From Carpediemonas membranifera (taxonomy: Eukaryota; Fornicata), in assembly GCA_019828565.1 (NCBI GenBank), contig JAHDYR010000002.1:372001-436000 (forward strand): a DNA stretch of 64,000 nt, written 5' to 3'. Each line of letters opens with the position of its first letter. The stretch's first letter is position 1. Positions 28,628 through 38,032 of the stretch are shown in pieces. A model generated the notes under the pieces. That model searched no databases. It was given only the letters and a program-made list of their open reading frames with translations, and had not been told where the DNA came from. The translations under genes were made by a program, and so were the position numbers.

Positions 28628-29944
28628 TCAGATGCCCGTCTCGCCCGCGATCCACGGGTCGACGTCGACAGTGACGATTGTATGCAAATTTGAACGAGCC
28701 GGCACCTCGCACTCTTCCATCTCAGCCACTTCGCCCGAGCCATGTGACGCCTCGAACCACTGGCCGGCCGGGTTGCAGAAGGAGCCCTTACAGAAACTTG
28801 TCGCTTCGAAGGGGAGAATGATGGGTTCTTCATGATGCTTACAATAATGGGTCTTGCCCTCGGTGACCCAGATCAGCTCTTGGCGTGATATGAAGAACCC
28901 CTTGACCCTCTCAGGGAACCGGAGCGGGGTGGGTGTGAGGCAGATGTCGCGCTGATTGAATCCCGGAAGCAGGCCCGACTGGGCGATATGCTTGAGAACC
29001 ATCCCAGCGAAGAGCGGCTGGCGGCCGCTGAGGAATACGTTGAAGGAATCTGACACGATCCGGTCGACCCTGAAGGGCAAGTCGACGAAGCCGGTCATAC
29101 CATTCTCGTGCCCGAGTCCCAGGCGGCCATCCCAGTTGCTCCCGCTGATCATCTGCCGATCGCCCATGGAGAGGATGGCAACTCTGCTACCCTGCATGAT
29201 ATGATCTGGGACAAAGCCAGGTGGCACAGCGACTGGGTGGAAGTGATTCCTGATCGCCCGGTCGACTGGGCCGACATATCTCTGAGCATTGAAGCCAGTC
29301 ATGACAGTGCCGGCTGGGGTGAGGATGAACGTCTGATCTTCCATCGACAAAGCAGTCACCATCCTGTGCTTCTCCCAGGGGGGCTGGCTGGCCTCGAGCT
29401 CGGTGACCGCGGGGCAGGCGGGGAAGGTGAGGCGGGTCAGGTCAACGAACTCGCGATATGATGACTCGAACCCCAGCTGGCCATGTTTGTTCTCCCCCCA
29501 TCCCCACAGGCCCTTGGGCGTTCTGTCGATGTAGGTTGACCATTCGATATAGACTTCGAGGGCCCTGGGCATTCTGGCCCTAGTGAAAGAGGTGTCGTAA
29601 TCATCAATGCAGAGCATGAAGAGTCGGCCCATGTACATGCGGTGGTGGTAGCATCTCCCGAATGCATTCCACTGACAGCTCTCGCCGTCCTTCTCGGCGA
29701 CGTTCCAGGTGAAGAAGAACTTGCGGCAGAGGAACCAGAGGCACTTGGCCTCGGGCGTGAGAGCCTTGTAGATCTTGTCACGCATCTCGGTGGCGTCTGC
29801 CCAGTCCTCTGGATACTCCTCCAGCACCCTGTCCTCGAGGTCTGGGTTGGCCCCGCCACCCAGCAGACACGCCCACACCGCGCCCTGGTTGAGTGTGTGC
29901 AGGGCGGCCGGGAGCTCCTGCCCCGCCGCGAGCTCAACGTTCAT
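28628..29944 (-). CDS. RCC1-like family copy D, middle plus C-terminal segments in one frame
   Basis: 438 residues from ATG 29944 (MNVELAAGQELPAAL). This is one of two copies in which the middle and propeller segments are uninterrupted, so it shows the ancestral reading: GLWGWGENKHGQLGF, then LTFPACPAVTELEAS, then MVTALSMEDQTFIL and the later blades. The stop follows GETGI, 68 bases from the HPS3-like stop. C-terminal blocks match B closely (ISRQELIW, HHEEPIILPFE, FCKGSFCNPAGQWF), whereas the first blade matches E and F. Confidence 0.6.
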   Translation of the reverse strand: MNVELAAGQELPAALHTLNQGAVWACLLGGGANPDLEDRVLEEYPEDWADATEMRDKIYKALTPEAKCLWFLCRKFFFTWNVAEKDGESCQWNAFGRCYHHRMYMGRLFMLCIDDYDTSFTRARMPRALEVYIEWSTYIDRTPKGLWGWGENKHGQLGFESSYREFVDLTRLTFPACPAVTELEASQPPWEKHRMVTALSMEDQTFILTPAGTVMTGFNAQRYVGPVDRAIRNHFHPVAVPPGFVPDHIMQGSRVAILSMGDRQMISGSNWDGRLGLGHENGMTGFVDLPFRVDRIVSDSFNVFLSGRQPLFAGMVLKHIAQSGLLPGFNQRDICLTPTPLRFPERVKGFFISRQELIWVTEGKTHYCKHHEEPIILPFEATSFCKGSFCNPAGQWFEASHGSGEVAEMEECEVPARSNLHTIVTVDVDPWIAGETGI

Positions 29945-30594
29945 GGACAGCGGGGGCCGCTGGTGAGGATCGAGCGGGCGCGGTCGAGGAGGACTTGCGC
30001 GGCTGGCTCGAGAGGGGGGATCTCGGAGAGCATGGCGGTGAGGGAATCGAGCGATGCGGCGCTGGTCGGTGTATTTGTGGTCTCTGCGTCGTGGATCGCG
30101 GGCATCTGCTCGTCGAAGTGCCTGGAGAAGGCCTCTTTGAGCAATGTGGGGACGTCCCCGGGGATCGAGGCGGTGATGGCGACTGAAAGACGGAATGCGG
30201 AGATAAGCGCATCGTTTGTAGAATGTGGCAAGGAATCAGTGCCGCCGGGTATCATGGGTCTGTTCATGGACAGCGGGGGGGAGGCGTGTGACAGTATCGA
30301 GACAACCCGGTTGACAAAGTTGATGGCACTGCGATGGTGGAGGTCGAGGGCCAAGAGCGCGCTAGTCACCTCCTCGGCTGTGGCCTGATTTGCATCACCG
30401 TCTTCGTCCGGGAACTCCTCGCCGATCTCGCGAGTGAAGGCCTCTCGCATGAGAGTGGGAATGTCGCCTGGCAAATCCGCATAGTCGCGCGACATGGCGG
30501 AATGCAGGCCACTCATTGCGTCACGCTGGACGTCGCTGCCACTCTTGGGCCCTGAGGAGCGCATGGCCGCGAGGTGAGCGCGAGAGGTGTCCAT
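29941..30594 (-). CDS. RCC1-like family copy D, N-terminal segment with two helical modules
   Basis: 217 residues from ATG 30594 (MDTSRAHLAAMRSSG). It carries module N1 (DLPGDIPTLMREAFTREIG) followed by module N2 (SIPGDVPTLLKEAFSRHFD). These are diverged repeats of one about 75-residue unit, each ending in a PPLSMN-like joint. A C missing from the run before the PPLSMN codons (different from the A/F deletion) shifts the frame. It ends at TGA overlapping the next ATG as ATGA. An in-frame TGA sits directly before this ATG. Confidence 0.5.
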   Translation of the reverse strand: MDTSRAHLAAMRSSGPKSGSDVQRDAMSGLHSAMSRDYADLPGDIPTLMREAFTREIGEEFPDEDGDANQATAEEVTSALLALDLHHRSAINFVNRVVSILSHASPPLSMNRPMIPGGTDSLPHSTNDALISAFRLSVAITASIPGDVPTLLKEAFSRHFDEQMPAIHDAETTNTPTSAASLDSLTAMLSEIPPLEPAAQVLLDRARSILTSGPRCP

Positions 30595-30888
30595 TCAGGC
30601 GAGGCGGGCATCGATCTCCTCGTCTGGAAGCACCATGCCGTTCAGCTTAGCAATCTCAGTATCAACATCGTTAATGCAGGCGTCCAGCTGCTGAAAAGGT
30701 TCCTGAACAACGATCGTCGAGAATGACTCGATCGCCGACTGACTTGGACCATTGCGATACCAGACCAGCCTTCAGCCCAGGACCTGACGCCCGTTAATGG
30801 TTTACTGCAATGCACGTCCTCCAACTATCGAATCGTGGCCTCATCGAGGATGACGACTCGAGAGATCAAGCGCCCTGCCTGTGTCTGC
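30595..30888. other. Copy D 5' flank shared with E and F
   Basis: Homologous to the regions upstream of copies E and F as far as about 30855, then unique up to the SANBR-like stop. On the minus strand it contains an open frame (IAKLNGMVLPDEEIDARLA) that runs in phase into copy D but is stopped by TGA immediately before ATG 30594. Confidence 0.55.
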
Positions 30889-32727
30889 CTACTTCGCCTT
30901 ATGCGCCTGGTCGCCCCAGAAGACAGCGTTTGCCGTCTTCTTCCGCTTACAAGCGTCTGCCCGCATCCCCATCAGCCGGCCCATCATGGCGCCCATCGCA
31001 CCCAGCTCTCTCTCGTGGGTCAGGTCAACGATCATCTGCCGACGCCTACTCGCGCTAGGCCCGCCATCCTCCTCGTTTGCCGGCGTGGCTACGAGCTTGA
31101 ACCGCTTGCTGCCCCATATACTCGCGCACGTCTTCGCCTCATCGGGGTTGGGTAAAAGGTAGTCGTCCGCGTCAGTGTCGGTCGCAGTGGCCCCGCTGTC
31201 GGAGTATGCGAGGATGTCGGTGTCGGTGTCCGAGGCGGAGTCAGTATCGTCGTCAGTCGAGTCGACCGCGGCCAGTGTGACGAAAGGAGTCACGCACAGC
31301 TCCCGGTGCTTGCCCACGAGCCGCACCGTCTCGGCCTCGGGTCCTGTAGTCGCGCTGACAACATGTGCCCTCGCCTGACACCCACTGCTTGTCTTCTGCG
31401 TAGTTGTGCTAAACCGCACTGCAGGCTCCCGGCAACACGGGTAGACCCCCGTGTTGGTGCCGGGCTTGAACTCTGGTGCCATGGTGTGGTGTCTACAGTG
31501 GTCCAGGTGGGTCGCGGGAAAAGCTGCCCCACACACTGTACAATGTAACGGTCTGGTAAACGCCCAAGCGCGCCAATACGCCGCCTTCCAGGTGCCCAGT
31601 GACTCCTTGAGACCTGACATCCACTCGGATGGGAGGAACGCCGTGTCTGGGACATGGTCGGAAATGATGTCGCCGTGGAAGTCGACAAAGACCTTGGCCT
31701 TGGCGCACTTATACATGTCACGGTGCTCCTGACCGTAAATATCGCCGCAGAGCTGGCAGCGCTCAAGGGTGTGTGTTTTGATGTGGGACTTGGCGAAAAT
31801 CTCAAACAGTCGCTCCGAGAGCTTTCTTTTGGGATCCGAAAGGTCTGAAACTAGCTCTGGAGTCACAAGCTGAGCAATTCGAGTCACCAGGGTCAAACTG
31901 ATGCATGACAAGTCCAACGGCAGCTCGAGTACCGCCTGCAGGTGCTGGGCGATGAACTGGACGCATTCTGACACTAATCTGTCCATTTGGAGGAACTCTG
32001 CAGATATGGTGATTGATACGACTGATCTGACGTCTAGTTTGGGGTCTGTGGGCCCGACACAGTACTGTACAAGCCATTGGAATACAGAAACGTCGCAATG
32101 GACTGAAATATCGATGTCATCAAATGATGTGGAGTGCTGGCGCTGCAAGCAGTTGGCGAAGTACTTCATCTGCTCCACCAGGACCCGCTGAGGTAAGGTG
32201 AATTGCTTATCAACACCACGACCCTCGTCGTGAACATTGATTGTCACAGAAGGCTCCTCCTCCGGCTTCTCGGGCGGTGGGGTGGGTGACCTCGAGGCTA
32301 CGGGCGCCATAGTCGGCAGTGGTTCTGGAGGGAGGGAGGGAGCCTGGGTGGGGCCAGAGTTAGAGGTCATAAACGGACCCCGAGACCGGCTGTCGCGAGT
32401 TAGGTATCGGTTACCAGAGCTAGAGGGCGGGCGCTGTGTGGTTTGCTTGATCTGGCCGGTCTGGAGGTACTGACTGAACGGAAATTGGTTCGTAGTGATC
32501 CTATTTGACGGATTGCCGCTCTGAGGGCGTGATGTCTTGTGCGCAGTGTTATTTTTGTACAGGGTTTCATAGCGAATTGCACAGTCTCGTGGCGTAAAGC
32601 CAGGGACATAGGATGAAACGGTCGTCCAGAACAGCTGGTCAGATAACCCTTCCGTTCTGCGCTGACGCTCAGTCATTTTCACAGCATTGATAATTTTCAG
32701 GTCTAATTCACGGGTAAATAGTGGCAT
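30889..32727 (-). CDS. SANT and BTB domain protein (SANBR/KIAA1841-like)
   Basis: 612 residues from ATG 32727. N-terminus: a SANT/Myb-like helical domain (about 5-60; DQLFWTTVSSYVPGFTPRDC with spaced aromatics). Then a Ser/Pro-rich linker and a BTB-like domain from about 160 (TINVHDEGRGVDKQFTLP, VEQMKYFANCL, DIDISVHCDVSVFQWLV). The last phrase is very close to the DDIDISVHCDVxIFxWL signature of the animal protein. Next come ELPLDLSCISLTLVTRIAQL and zinc-binding Cys/His pairs (CQLCGDIYG; CTVCGAAFPATHLDHCRHH; PCCRE). The C-terminal tail is acidic and Ser/Asp-rich, followed by a basic end. The mammalian homologue regulates class-switch recombination; a role in chromatin or transcription is the only safe inference here. 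Confidence 0.75.
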   Translation of the reverse strand: MPLFTRELDLKIINAVKMTERQRRTEGLSDQLFWTTVSSYVPGFTPRDCAIRYETLYKNNTAHKTSRPQSGNPSNRITTNQFPFSQYLQTGQIKQTTQRPPSSSGNRYLTRDSRSRGPFMTSNSGPTQAPSLPPEPLPTMAPVASRSPTPPPEKPEEEPSVTINVHDEGRGVDKQFTLPQRVLVEQMKYFANCLQRQHSTSFDDIDISVHCDVSVFQWLVQYCVGPTDPKLDVRSVVSITISAEFLQMDRLVSECVQFIAQHLQAVLELPLDLSCISLTLVTRIAQLVTPELVSDLSDPKRKLSERLFEIFAKSHIKTHTLERCQLCGDIYGQEHRDMYKCAKAKVFVDFHGDIISDHVPDTAFLPSEWMSGLKESLGTWKAAYWRAWAFTRPLHCTVCGAAFPATHLDHCRHHTMAPEFKPGTNTGVYPCCREPAVRFSTTTQKTSSGCQARAHVVSATTGPEAETVRLVGKHRELCVTPFVTLAAVDSTDDDTDSASDTDTDILAYSDSGATATDTDADDYLLPNPDEAKTCASIWGSKRFKLVATPANEEDGGPSASRRRQMIVDLTHERELGAMGAMMGRLMGMRADACKRKKTANAVFWGDQAHKAK

Positions 32728-32773
32728 TATCGCTGTTCCTCCTCGTAACAGCGATTGAGAGCAGTTTCCAAAA

Positions 32774-32784
32774 TGTGCAGTTTA
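32774..32784 (-). promoter_or_regulatory. Putative promoter box core TAAACTGCACA (2)
   Basis: On the minus strand, 46 bases before the SANBR-like ATG. It shares an 11-base core with the boxes at 25954-25970 and 32877-32893. Confidence 0.4.
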
Positions 32785-32876
32785 GTGTCTCGACACAATT
32801 CGAGATCTCGGAGGCCATTTAAGAGGAATATGAGGCATCACCGCCCCAAGCATGTCTCAGCAACATTCTGTTTCGA

Positions 32877-32893
32877 TTTGCATAAACTGCACA
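32877..32893 (+). promoter_or_regulatory. Putative promoter box TTTGCATAAACTGCACA (3)
   Basis: Identical over 17 bases to the box before the HPS3-like gene; here it ends 26 bases before the syntaxin ATG. The divergent pair SANBR-like/syntaxin thus has one box per gene, each pointing at its own gene. Confidence 0.55.
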
Positions 32894-32919
32894 ACTCTAC
32901 GGGACAAAACCCGACCTGC

Positions 32920-33783
32920 ATGTCCTCCTCATTCCTAAGTACCGGAGCATCCGCTCAGTCTTATCAAACAGTAACTCCTCCATCTGGTAAGAAACCGATC
33001 AAGAAGGGACTTCCCGCTCGCTTTGAGGCTCTTCAGAAGGAAATCTCGAAGTCCATCGTTACCATCCAGCGTAACGCTACTAGCATCAGCCAGAATGCTG
33101 AATATGCCACTGACTCTGTCACTGAGGACGGCATCAAGTCAAACATCGCTCTCATCAAGAAGGTCACGGGGAGCCTGGAGCAAATGAAGGAGATGCTTCG
33201 CGGTGAGGCCGATATGGAGGTGTACAACCTCATGAACATTGCATACGAGCGCATGATGAAGACCCTACAGGATACTATCAAGCGGAACGACAAGTCTATG
33301 GAGGTTGCCGCCTCTATTGCTCAGAGAAAGCGGGCCCGCGCCGCTACCCAGCTCTCTCCGGCCAGTGACGCCACTCTAGAGAGGAGAGGGCTGCTCGATG
33401 AAGAGCGTGAGCAGGTATTCGAGGCGGTGGAGCTCGACATCGACCACCATGAGAACATCCTGCAGGAGTACCGCGCGGGCATCCGTCAGATTGAGAGCGA
33501 CATCCACGACATCGGCGAGCAGATGATCGACCTTGCACAGGGCATTGACGAGCAAGGTCAGCTTATCGACGACCTCGTCGACAACGTGGCGGTGGCTGAG
33601 ACCCATGTCGACAAGGGCCTCACCGCCCTCGAGAAGGCCAAGCGGCTCCAGAAGAAAGCCGGCAAGAAGGCTCTGATCCTTCTCCTGGTCATGATGTGCT
33701 CCGTTCTTATCCTAGTCGCCGTAGCTCTCGTGCTTCTTTTCATGAGCGGCGGAGGCGCCGTGCTTTTCCACTTCTTTTACTGA
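32920..33783 (+). CDS. Syntaxin (Qa-SNARE), endosomal/plasma-membrane type
   Basis: 287 residues from ATG 32920 (MSSSFLSTGASAQS). The frame is open further upstream but would read through the promoter box. It drives membrane fusion as the Qa helix of a SNARE complex. Three-helix regulatory region about 30-150, then a SNARE motif about 185-250 (FEAVELDIDHHENILQEY to DEQGQLIDDLVDNVAVAE). The zero-layer Gln lies in DEQGQLIDD. The C-terminus is one membrane anchor (ALILLLVMMCSVLILVAVAL) with a short tail, so it is tail-anchored. A GKK-rich stretch lies before the anchor. Downstream, agtaaat lies 17 bases after the stop, resembling the AGTRAAY poly(A) signal known in Giardia. Confidence 0.85.
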   Translation: MSSSFLSTGASAQSYQTVTPPSGKKPIKKGLPARFEALQKEISKSIVTIQRNATSISQNAEYATDSVTEDGIKSNIALIKKVTGSLEQMKEMLRGEADMEVYNLMNIAYERMMKTLQDTIKRNDKSMEVAASIAQRKRARAATQLSPASDATLERRGLLDEEREQVFEAVELDIDHHENILQEYRAGIRQIESDIHDIGEQMIDLAQGIDEQGQLIDDLVDNVAVAETHVDKGLTALEKAKRLQKKAGKKALILLLVMMCSVLILVAVALVLLFMSGGGAVLFHFFY

Positions 33784-34072
33784 AAACGGTAGAAAGTAAA
33801 TGGCTATCAGTTTATATAATGTGGGCGCGTGGAGGGGTGGGCTGTATTGACGTTGTTGTGCACTGTTGAGCTACAGTACCAAGTCCATCGCAGACCAAGC
33901 TGAGCGCGTCTGTTCGATAAAACAATGCTGGCGGTTGAAGTGAGGTACTACGTTAGTTACGCCCTACCTAATGTCAATCTCGAGATTATATCTGCACACC
34001 CACTTCTATCTTAGGATCTATTCCTGGTGGGATTGAGATTGTCTCCTGGCTAATTTGTCACTTGAGAAAGCA

Positions 34073-36106
34073 ATGAGCTCAATGCGTGCTCTGAGCGTTC
34101 TATTCCTTCTTTTACTTGCATCATTCTCTCTTCAAGCTTCAACAGCCACTCGTTCATGGACCGGTAACTACCACGTCCCAGATGGTTCGTCGTCTGGTGC
34201 TTATTTCGACTTTGTGGCCCCTTCTGGCATCACAGGCCTTGAGCAAGTCACTGTTCAGTTCCATACAACCTATGCGAGCGACGTGATCATCAAAGTCGTG
34301 AGCCCCAGCGGCTCCACGTCCACTCTCCGCAGCAGATCTGGCGGCTCCGCTGACATCCTCTCAACAACCGTCTTCTGCTACTCTGATGATGATTCCACGT
34401 GCCTTGAGCCCTATGGTTCTTCCCTCGGTTCCCTCGGTTCCTCTTCTGGCACATGGCATGTGTTTTTTGAAGACGCCGCGAGCCAGGACGACCTCTATGT
34501 CACCAACATCGTCCTCACCTTCGCCGTAGAGTTGCTCTGCGATCCCGGATACTACAGAAACGACGGCCTGTGCATTCCTGCCCCTGCCGGCTACTACGCC
34601 GACGGCAGTGACTCCTACCCTTGCAATGACGGCCACTACCAGCCCTCCTCTGGCCAGTCCAGCTGCCTGGTTGCCGCTGCGGGATACTATGTCCCCGCTG
34701 ACGGCCAGCCCCACACTTCCGCCACTCCATGCGCCGCCGGTTACTTTGCCAAGTACTCTGGCCTCAGTAGCTGCACCGCAACACCTGCCGGCTTCTACTC
34801 ACCCGGCACCACCAGTGGCCCCCTTCCTTGCAACTCCGGGAAGTACCAGCCCGACACTGCCGCGACGTCTTGCCTGACTTGCCCCGCCGAGACCTCTACA
34901 CCCTCTGGTACCCAGGGTTACTCGGAGTGCTTCGCGACCATGCCCCATGACGCCGTTATCTCTCCTTCCCAGTCACTCCTGGTGAACCCTTGGGTCGCGG
35001 GCGCGTCTGGGGTGACATCGGCGTCAATCACCACCGAGCACGGAAGCATCAACTGCTGGGTCAAGCCCCTCACCGCCTACAGCACCACCGCAGTCGCCCT
35101 GGTCCCCGTGATCGACTCTGAGGACAGCCTCGTCGACCTCGCTGGTACCCACAATGTCACTGTCAACCTCAACAACGGCGACGTCATTACTCAGCCCGTC
35201 ACTATCATCCCGAGTCTGGGGACCACCCAGCTCTCACTCCAGTGGCTAAGTCTCAATGCCAAGACTGACGGGTCCGTGTGCCTTTCGTCTAAGCCCGTCG
35301 GCACATCCATTGCCTCGCTCTCTTCCGTCGAGGCCAGCGCCACGACGGGAGCGTGTGTGTACAGCAGCACCACGGTCTCTACCGATTACATCAAGGACAC
35401 GCTCAACGTACACCTGGACACTGAGTTCGCCTACGACGATTCGTACGCGTGCTTTGTCCTCGACGGCGCCGACTTTGCCTCCAGCTCCTTCCGAGTGACG
35501 ATCTCCTCTGGCTCTTGGTCCACTGCGAGAGAGTGGACTGTCTATTCATTCGTCAGATCCGACGGTAACCTCTGCTTCCGGGTACCCGACCCTACTAACT
35601 CTGTCAACACTGATTCTACCGTGGGATACGTGGCATATGACACCAACACGGTGTCCCGCTACATGAAGCTGTATACCGCGAACGACGCCACCCTGGTCAC
35701 ATCCGAGGAGCTTTATATTTCATATGAGGATGATTATTATGACGACGGAAGCTACCTCCTCTTCTACTTCGTCTACGGGTTTTCCGTCGCTGTGTTCTGG
35801 GGTTGCTGCCTTTGCGGACCTTGCCTGCTTGTCATCTGCGCCGTCTGCCTCCCCACCACCATCATCGGTTGCTGCTGCACTGGCTTCGGCTTCTGCCGGA
35901 ACAAGCACGTTAAGCGCCTCAGCCCGATCCAGCGGAAGAAGAAGCAAGCGAATGTCAGGCCCACGACGTACTTGCCTTCCCAGTCGCTGTACCCCGCCTA
36001 CCCGAGCTATCCCCAGGGCCTTATGGTCGCCCCCGGCCCCGCGTCATACCCTGGTCAGCTGCCCCCCATCCCGGTGCCGCAGTACCCTGCGTACAGCCAG
36101 AACTAG
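34073..36106 (+). CDS. Cysteine-rich surface membrane protein with P-domain-like N-terminus
   Basis: 677 residues from ATG 34073. Signal peptide ALSVLFLLLLASFSLQAS. Residues about 30-150 fold like the proprotein-convertase P/homo-B domain (VIIKVVSPSGSTSTLRSRSG to GTWHVFFEDAASQDD). Then four to five GCC2/GCC3 (ephrin-receptor-like) Cys repeats (about 158-290; CNDGHYQPSSGQSSC, AAAGYYVPADGQ). A beta-rich ectodomain follows. The membrane segment near 570-615 is unusually Cys-rich (VFWGCCLCGPCLLVICAVC), with a Pro/Tyr-rich cytoplasmic tail (PQGLMVAPGPASYPGQLPP). Repeat type and topology match the giant surface protein at 57342-64000. Likely a cell-surface protein; ligand unknown. Confidence 0.75.
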   Translation: MSSMRALSVLFLLLLASFSLQASTATRSWTGNYHVPDGSSSGAYFDFVAPSGITGLEQVTVQFHTTYASDVIIKVVSPSGSTSTLRSRSGGSADILSTTVFCYSDDDSTCLEPYGSSLGSLGSSSGTWHVFFEDAASQDDLYVTNIVLTFAVELLCDPGYYRNDGLCIPAPAGYYADGSDSYPCNDGHYQPSSGQSSCLVAAAGYYVPADGQPHTSATPCAAGYFAKYSGLSSCTATPAGFYSPGTTSGPLPCNSGKYQPDTAATSCLTCPAETSTPSGTQGYSECFATMPHDAVISPSQSLLVNPWVAGASGVTSASITTEHGSINCWVKPLTAYSTTAVALVPVIDSEDSLVDLAGTHNVTVNLNNGDVITQPVTIIPSLGTTQLSLQWLSLNAKTDGSVCLSSKPVGTSIASLSSVEASATTGACVYSSTTVSTDYIKDTLNVHLDTEFAYDDSYACFVLDGADFASSSFRVTISSGSWSTAREWTVYSFVRSDGNLCFRVPDPTNSVNTDSTVGYVAYDTNTVSRYMKLYTANDATLVTSEELYISYEDDYYDDGSYLLFYFVYGFSVAVFWGCCLCGPCLLVICAVCLPTTIIGCCCTGFGFCRNKHVKRLSPIQRKKKQANVRPTTYLPSQSLYPAYPSYPQGLMVAPGPASYPGQLPPIPVPQYPAYSQN

Positions 36107-36290
36107 GCGCGTTGTCCACTATAAATACTACTAGATGGAACTCACTGGAATACTTTTTTTTGGTCGGGTGACTGGGCCTTCAGCAGCAGCGTTCCACGTC
36201 GGGTCTGAACGAGTCTCCGATCACAAGCTGAGTCGAGCCCATCAGACTTCAGAGTTGAGCACTCAGCTTGAAAGACCAAAGACTTCAAAC

Positions 36291-36371
36291 AGTAGTCGTG
36301 TTGAACTGTGATTTATCGCTGAGAAGCAGACTCGGACCCGACTCAAGCTGGAGTCAATATCACTTTACAAT
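36291..36371 (-). repeat. Family 3' flank shared by copies E and A
   Basis: Noncoding bases downstream of copy E match those downstream of copy A (4325-4398), including gtaaagtgatattgactcca and the later gataaatcacag. Similarity extends past the reading frame, showing that more than the coding region was duplicated. Copy C retains a shorter piece. Confidence 0.7.
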
Positions 36372-37127
36372 TCAGTCGACTCTTCGGCGCCCGGTCCACG
36401 GATCGACGTCGACGGTGACGATCATATGCACATCTGAACGAGGCGGCGCCTCGCAGTCTTCCATCTCAATAGCTTCATCCAAGTCTTTCAACGGCCTGAA
36501 CCACTGGCCGCACTTACAGAAGCTGCAACTGCTGAAAGCTGTCGCCTCGAAGGGGATAATGATGGGTTCAGCATCACACTTACAATAATGGCTCTTGCCC
36601 TCGGTGACCCAGATCAGAAAGGTATGGAAAGGTTTGCTGGATGCGAAGAACCCCTTGACCCTCTCAGGGAACCGGAGCGGGGTGGGTATGAGGCAGATGT
36701 CGTCCTTATTGTATCCAGGAAGCAGGCCCGACTTGGCGATATGCTTGAGAACCATCACAGCGAACAGCAGCTGGCGGCCGCTGAGGAATATGTTGAAGGA
36801 ATCTGACACGATCCGGTCAACCCTGAAGGGCAGGACCTCGAACCCATTCATCTCATCATGATCATTCCTGTGCCTGAGGCCCAGCTGACCATTGTTGTTG
36901 AACCCGCCGATCATCTGCCGATCGCCCATGGAGAGGATGGCAACTCTGCTACCCTGCATGATATGATCTGGGACAAAGCCAGGTGGCACAGCGACTGGGT
37001 GGAAGTGATACACGTTCTCCACCTTGACTGGGCCGACATATCTCTGAGCATTGAAGCCAGTCATGACAGTGCCGGCTGGGGTGAGGATGAACGTCTGATC
37101 TTCCTCCATCGACAAAGCAGTCACCAT
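36372..37127 (-). CDS. RCC1-like family copy E, C-terminal propeller segment
   Basis: 251 residues from ATG 37127 (MVTALSMEEDQTFIL). The most divergent propeller of the set: GGFNNNGQLGLRHRNDHDEM where others have SNWDGRLGLGHENWVT, PGYNKDDICLIP, and ASSKPFHTFLIW. The tail is the Cys type shared with A and F (FSSCSFCKCGQWF). It ends with VDVDPWTGRRRVD because the end motif has lost bases. Confidence 0.5.
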   Translation of the reverse strand: MVTALSMEEDQTFILTPAGTVMTGFNAQRYVGPVKVENVYHFHPVAVPPGFVPDHIMQGSRVAILSMGDRQMIGGFNNNGQLGLRHRNDHDEMNGFEVLPFRVDRIVSDSFNIFLSGRQLLFAVMVLKHIAKSGLLPGYNKDDICLIPTPLRFPERVKGFFASSKPFHTFLIWVTEGKSHYCKCDAEPIIIPFEATAFSSCSFCKCGQWFRPLKDLDEAIEMEDCEAPPRSDVHMIVTVDVDPWTGRRRVD

Positions 37128-38032
37128 CCTGTGCTTCTCCCAGGGGGCAGGCTGGCCTCAAGTTCCGCGACCGCGGGGCAGGCGGGGAAGATGAGGCGGG
37201 TCAGGTCAACGAACTCGCGATATGATGACTCGAACCCCAGCTGACCATGTTTGTTCTCCCCCCAGCCCCACAGGCCCTTGGGCGTCCTGGCGATGTAGGT
37301 TGACCATTCGATACAGACTTCGAGGGCCCTGGGCATTCTGGCCCTAGTGAAGGAGGTGTCGTAATCATCAATGCAGAGCATGAAGAGTCGGCCCATGTAC
37401 ATGCGGTGGTGGTAGAATCTTTCTCGCCAATAGTATTGATTGCATTCGCCGTCCTTCTCGGCGACGTTCAGCGTGAAAAAGAACTTGCGGCAGAGGAACC
37501 AGAGGCACTTGCCCTCGGGGGTGAGAGCGTCGCGGATCTTGTGATGCATCTTGGTTTCGTCTGGCCACTCCTCTGGATACTCCTCCAGCACCCTGTCCTC
37601 GAGGTCTGGGTTGGCCCCGCCACCCAGCAGACACGCCCACACCGCGCCCTGGTTGAGCGTGTGCAGGGCGGCCGGGAGCTCCTGCCCCTCCGCGAGCTCG
37701 ACGTTCATGGACAGCGGGGGGCCGTGAGAGAGAAACGCGACAACCCTGTTGATAAAGGTGATGGCACTGCGATGGTGGAGGTCGAGGGCCAAGAGCGCGC
37801 TAGTCACCTCCTCGGCTGTGGCCTGATTTGCATCACCGTCTTCGTCCGGGAACTCCTCGCCGATCTCGCGAGTGAAGGCCTCTCGCATGAGAGTGGGAAT
37901 GTCGCCTGGCAAATCCGCATAGTCGCGCGACATGGCGGAATGCAGGCCACTCATTGCGTCACGCTGGACGTCGCTGCCACTCTTGGGCCCTGAGGAGCGC
38001 ATGGCCGCGAGGCGAGCGCGAGAGGTGTCCAT
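37121..38032 (-). CDS. RCC1-like family copy E, N-terminal and middle segments
   Basis: 303 residues from ATG 38032 (MDTSRARLAAMRSSG). Module N1 is joined directly to MNVELAEGQELPAAL at the PPLSMN joint; module N2 is absent, so no frame break occurs there. Middle blocks NQYYWRERFYHHR and CIEWSTYIARTPKG match copy F only. A base missing from the C-run in the PPWEKH codons breaks the frame later than in A, B and C, yet it exits at the same ATGGTGA overlap. Confidence 0.55.
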   Translation of the reverse strand: MDTSRARLAAMRSSGPKSGSDVQRDAMSGLHSAMSRDYADLPGDIPTLMREAFTREIGEEFPDEDGDANQATAEEVTSALLALDLHHRSAITFINRVVAFLSHGPPLSMNVELAEGQELPAALHTLNQGAVWACLLGGGANPDLEDRVLEEYPEEWPDETKMHHKIRDALTPEGKCLWFLCRKFFFTLNVAEKDGECNQYYWRERFYHHRMYMGRLFMLCIDDYDTSFTRARMPRALEVCIEWSTYIARTPKGLWGWGENKHGQLGFESSYREFVDLTRLIFPACPAVAELEASLPPGRSTGW

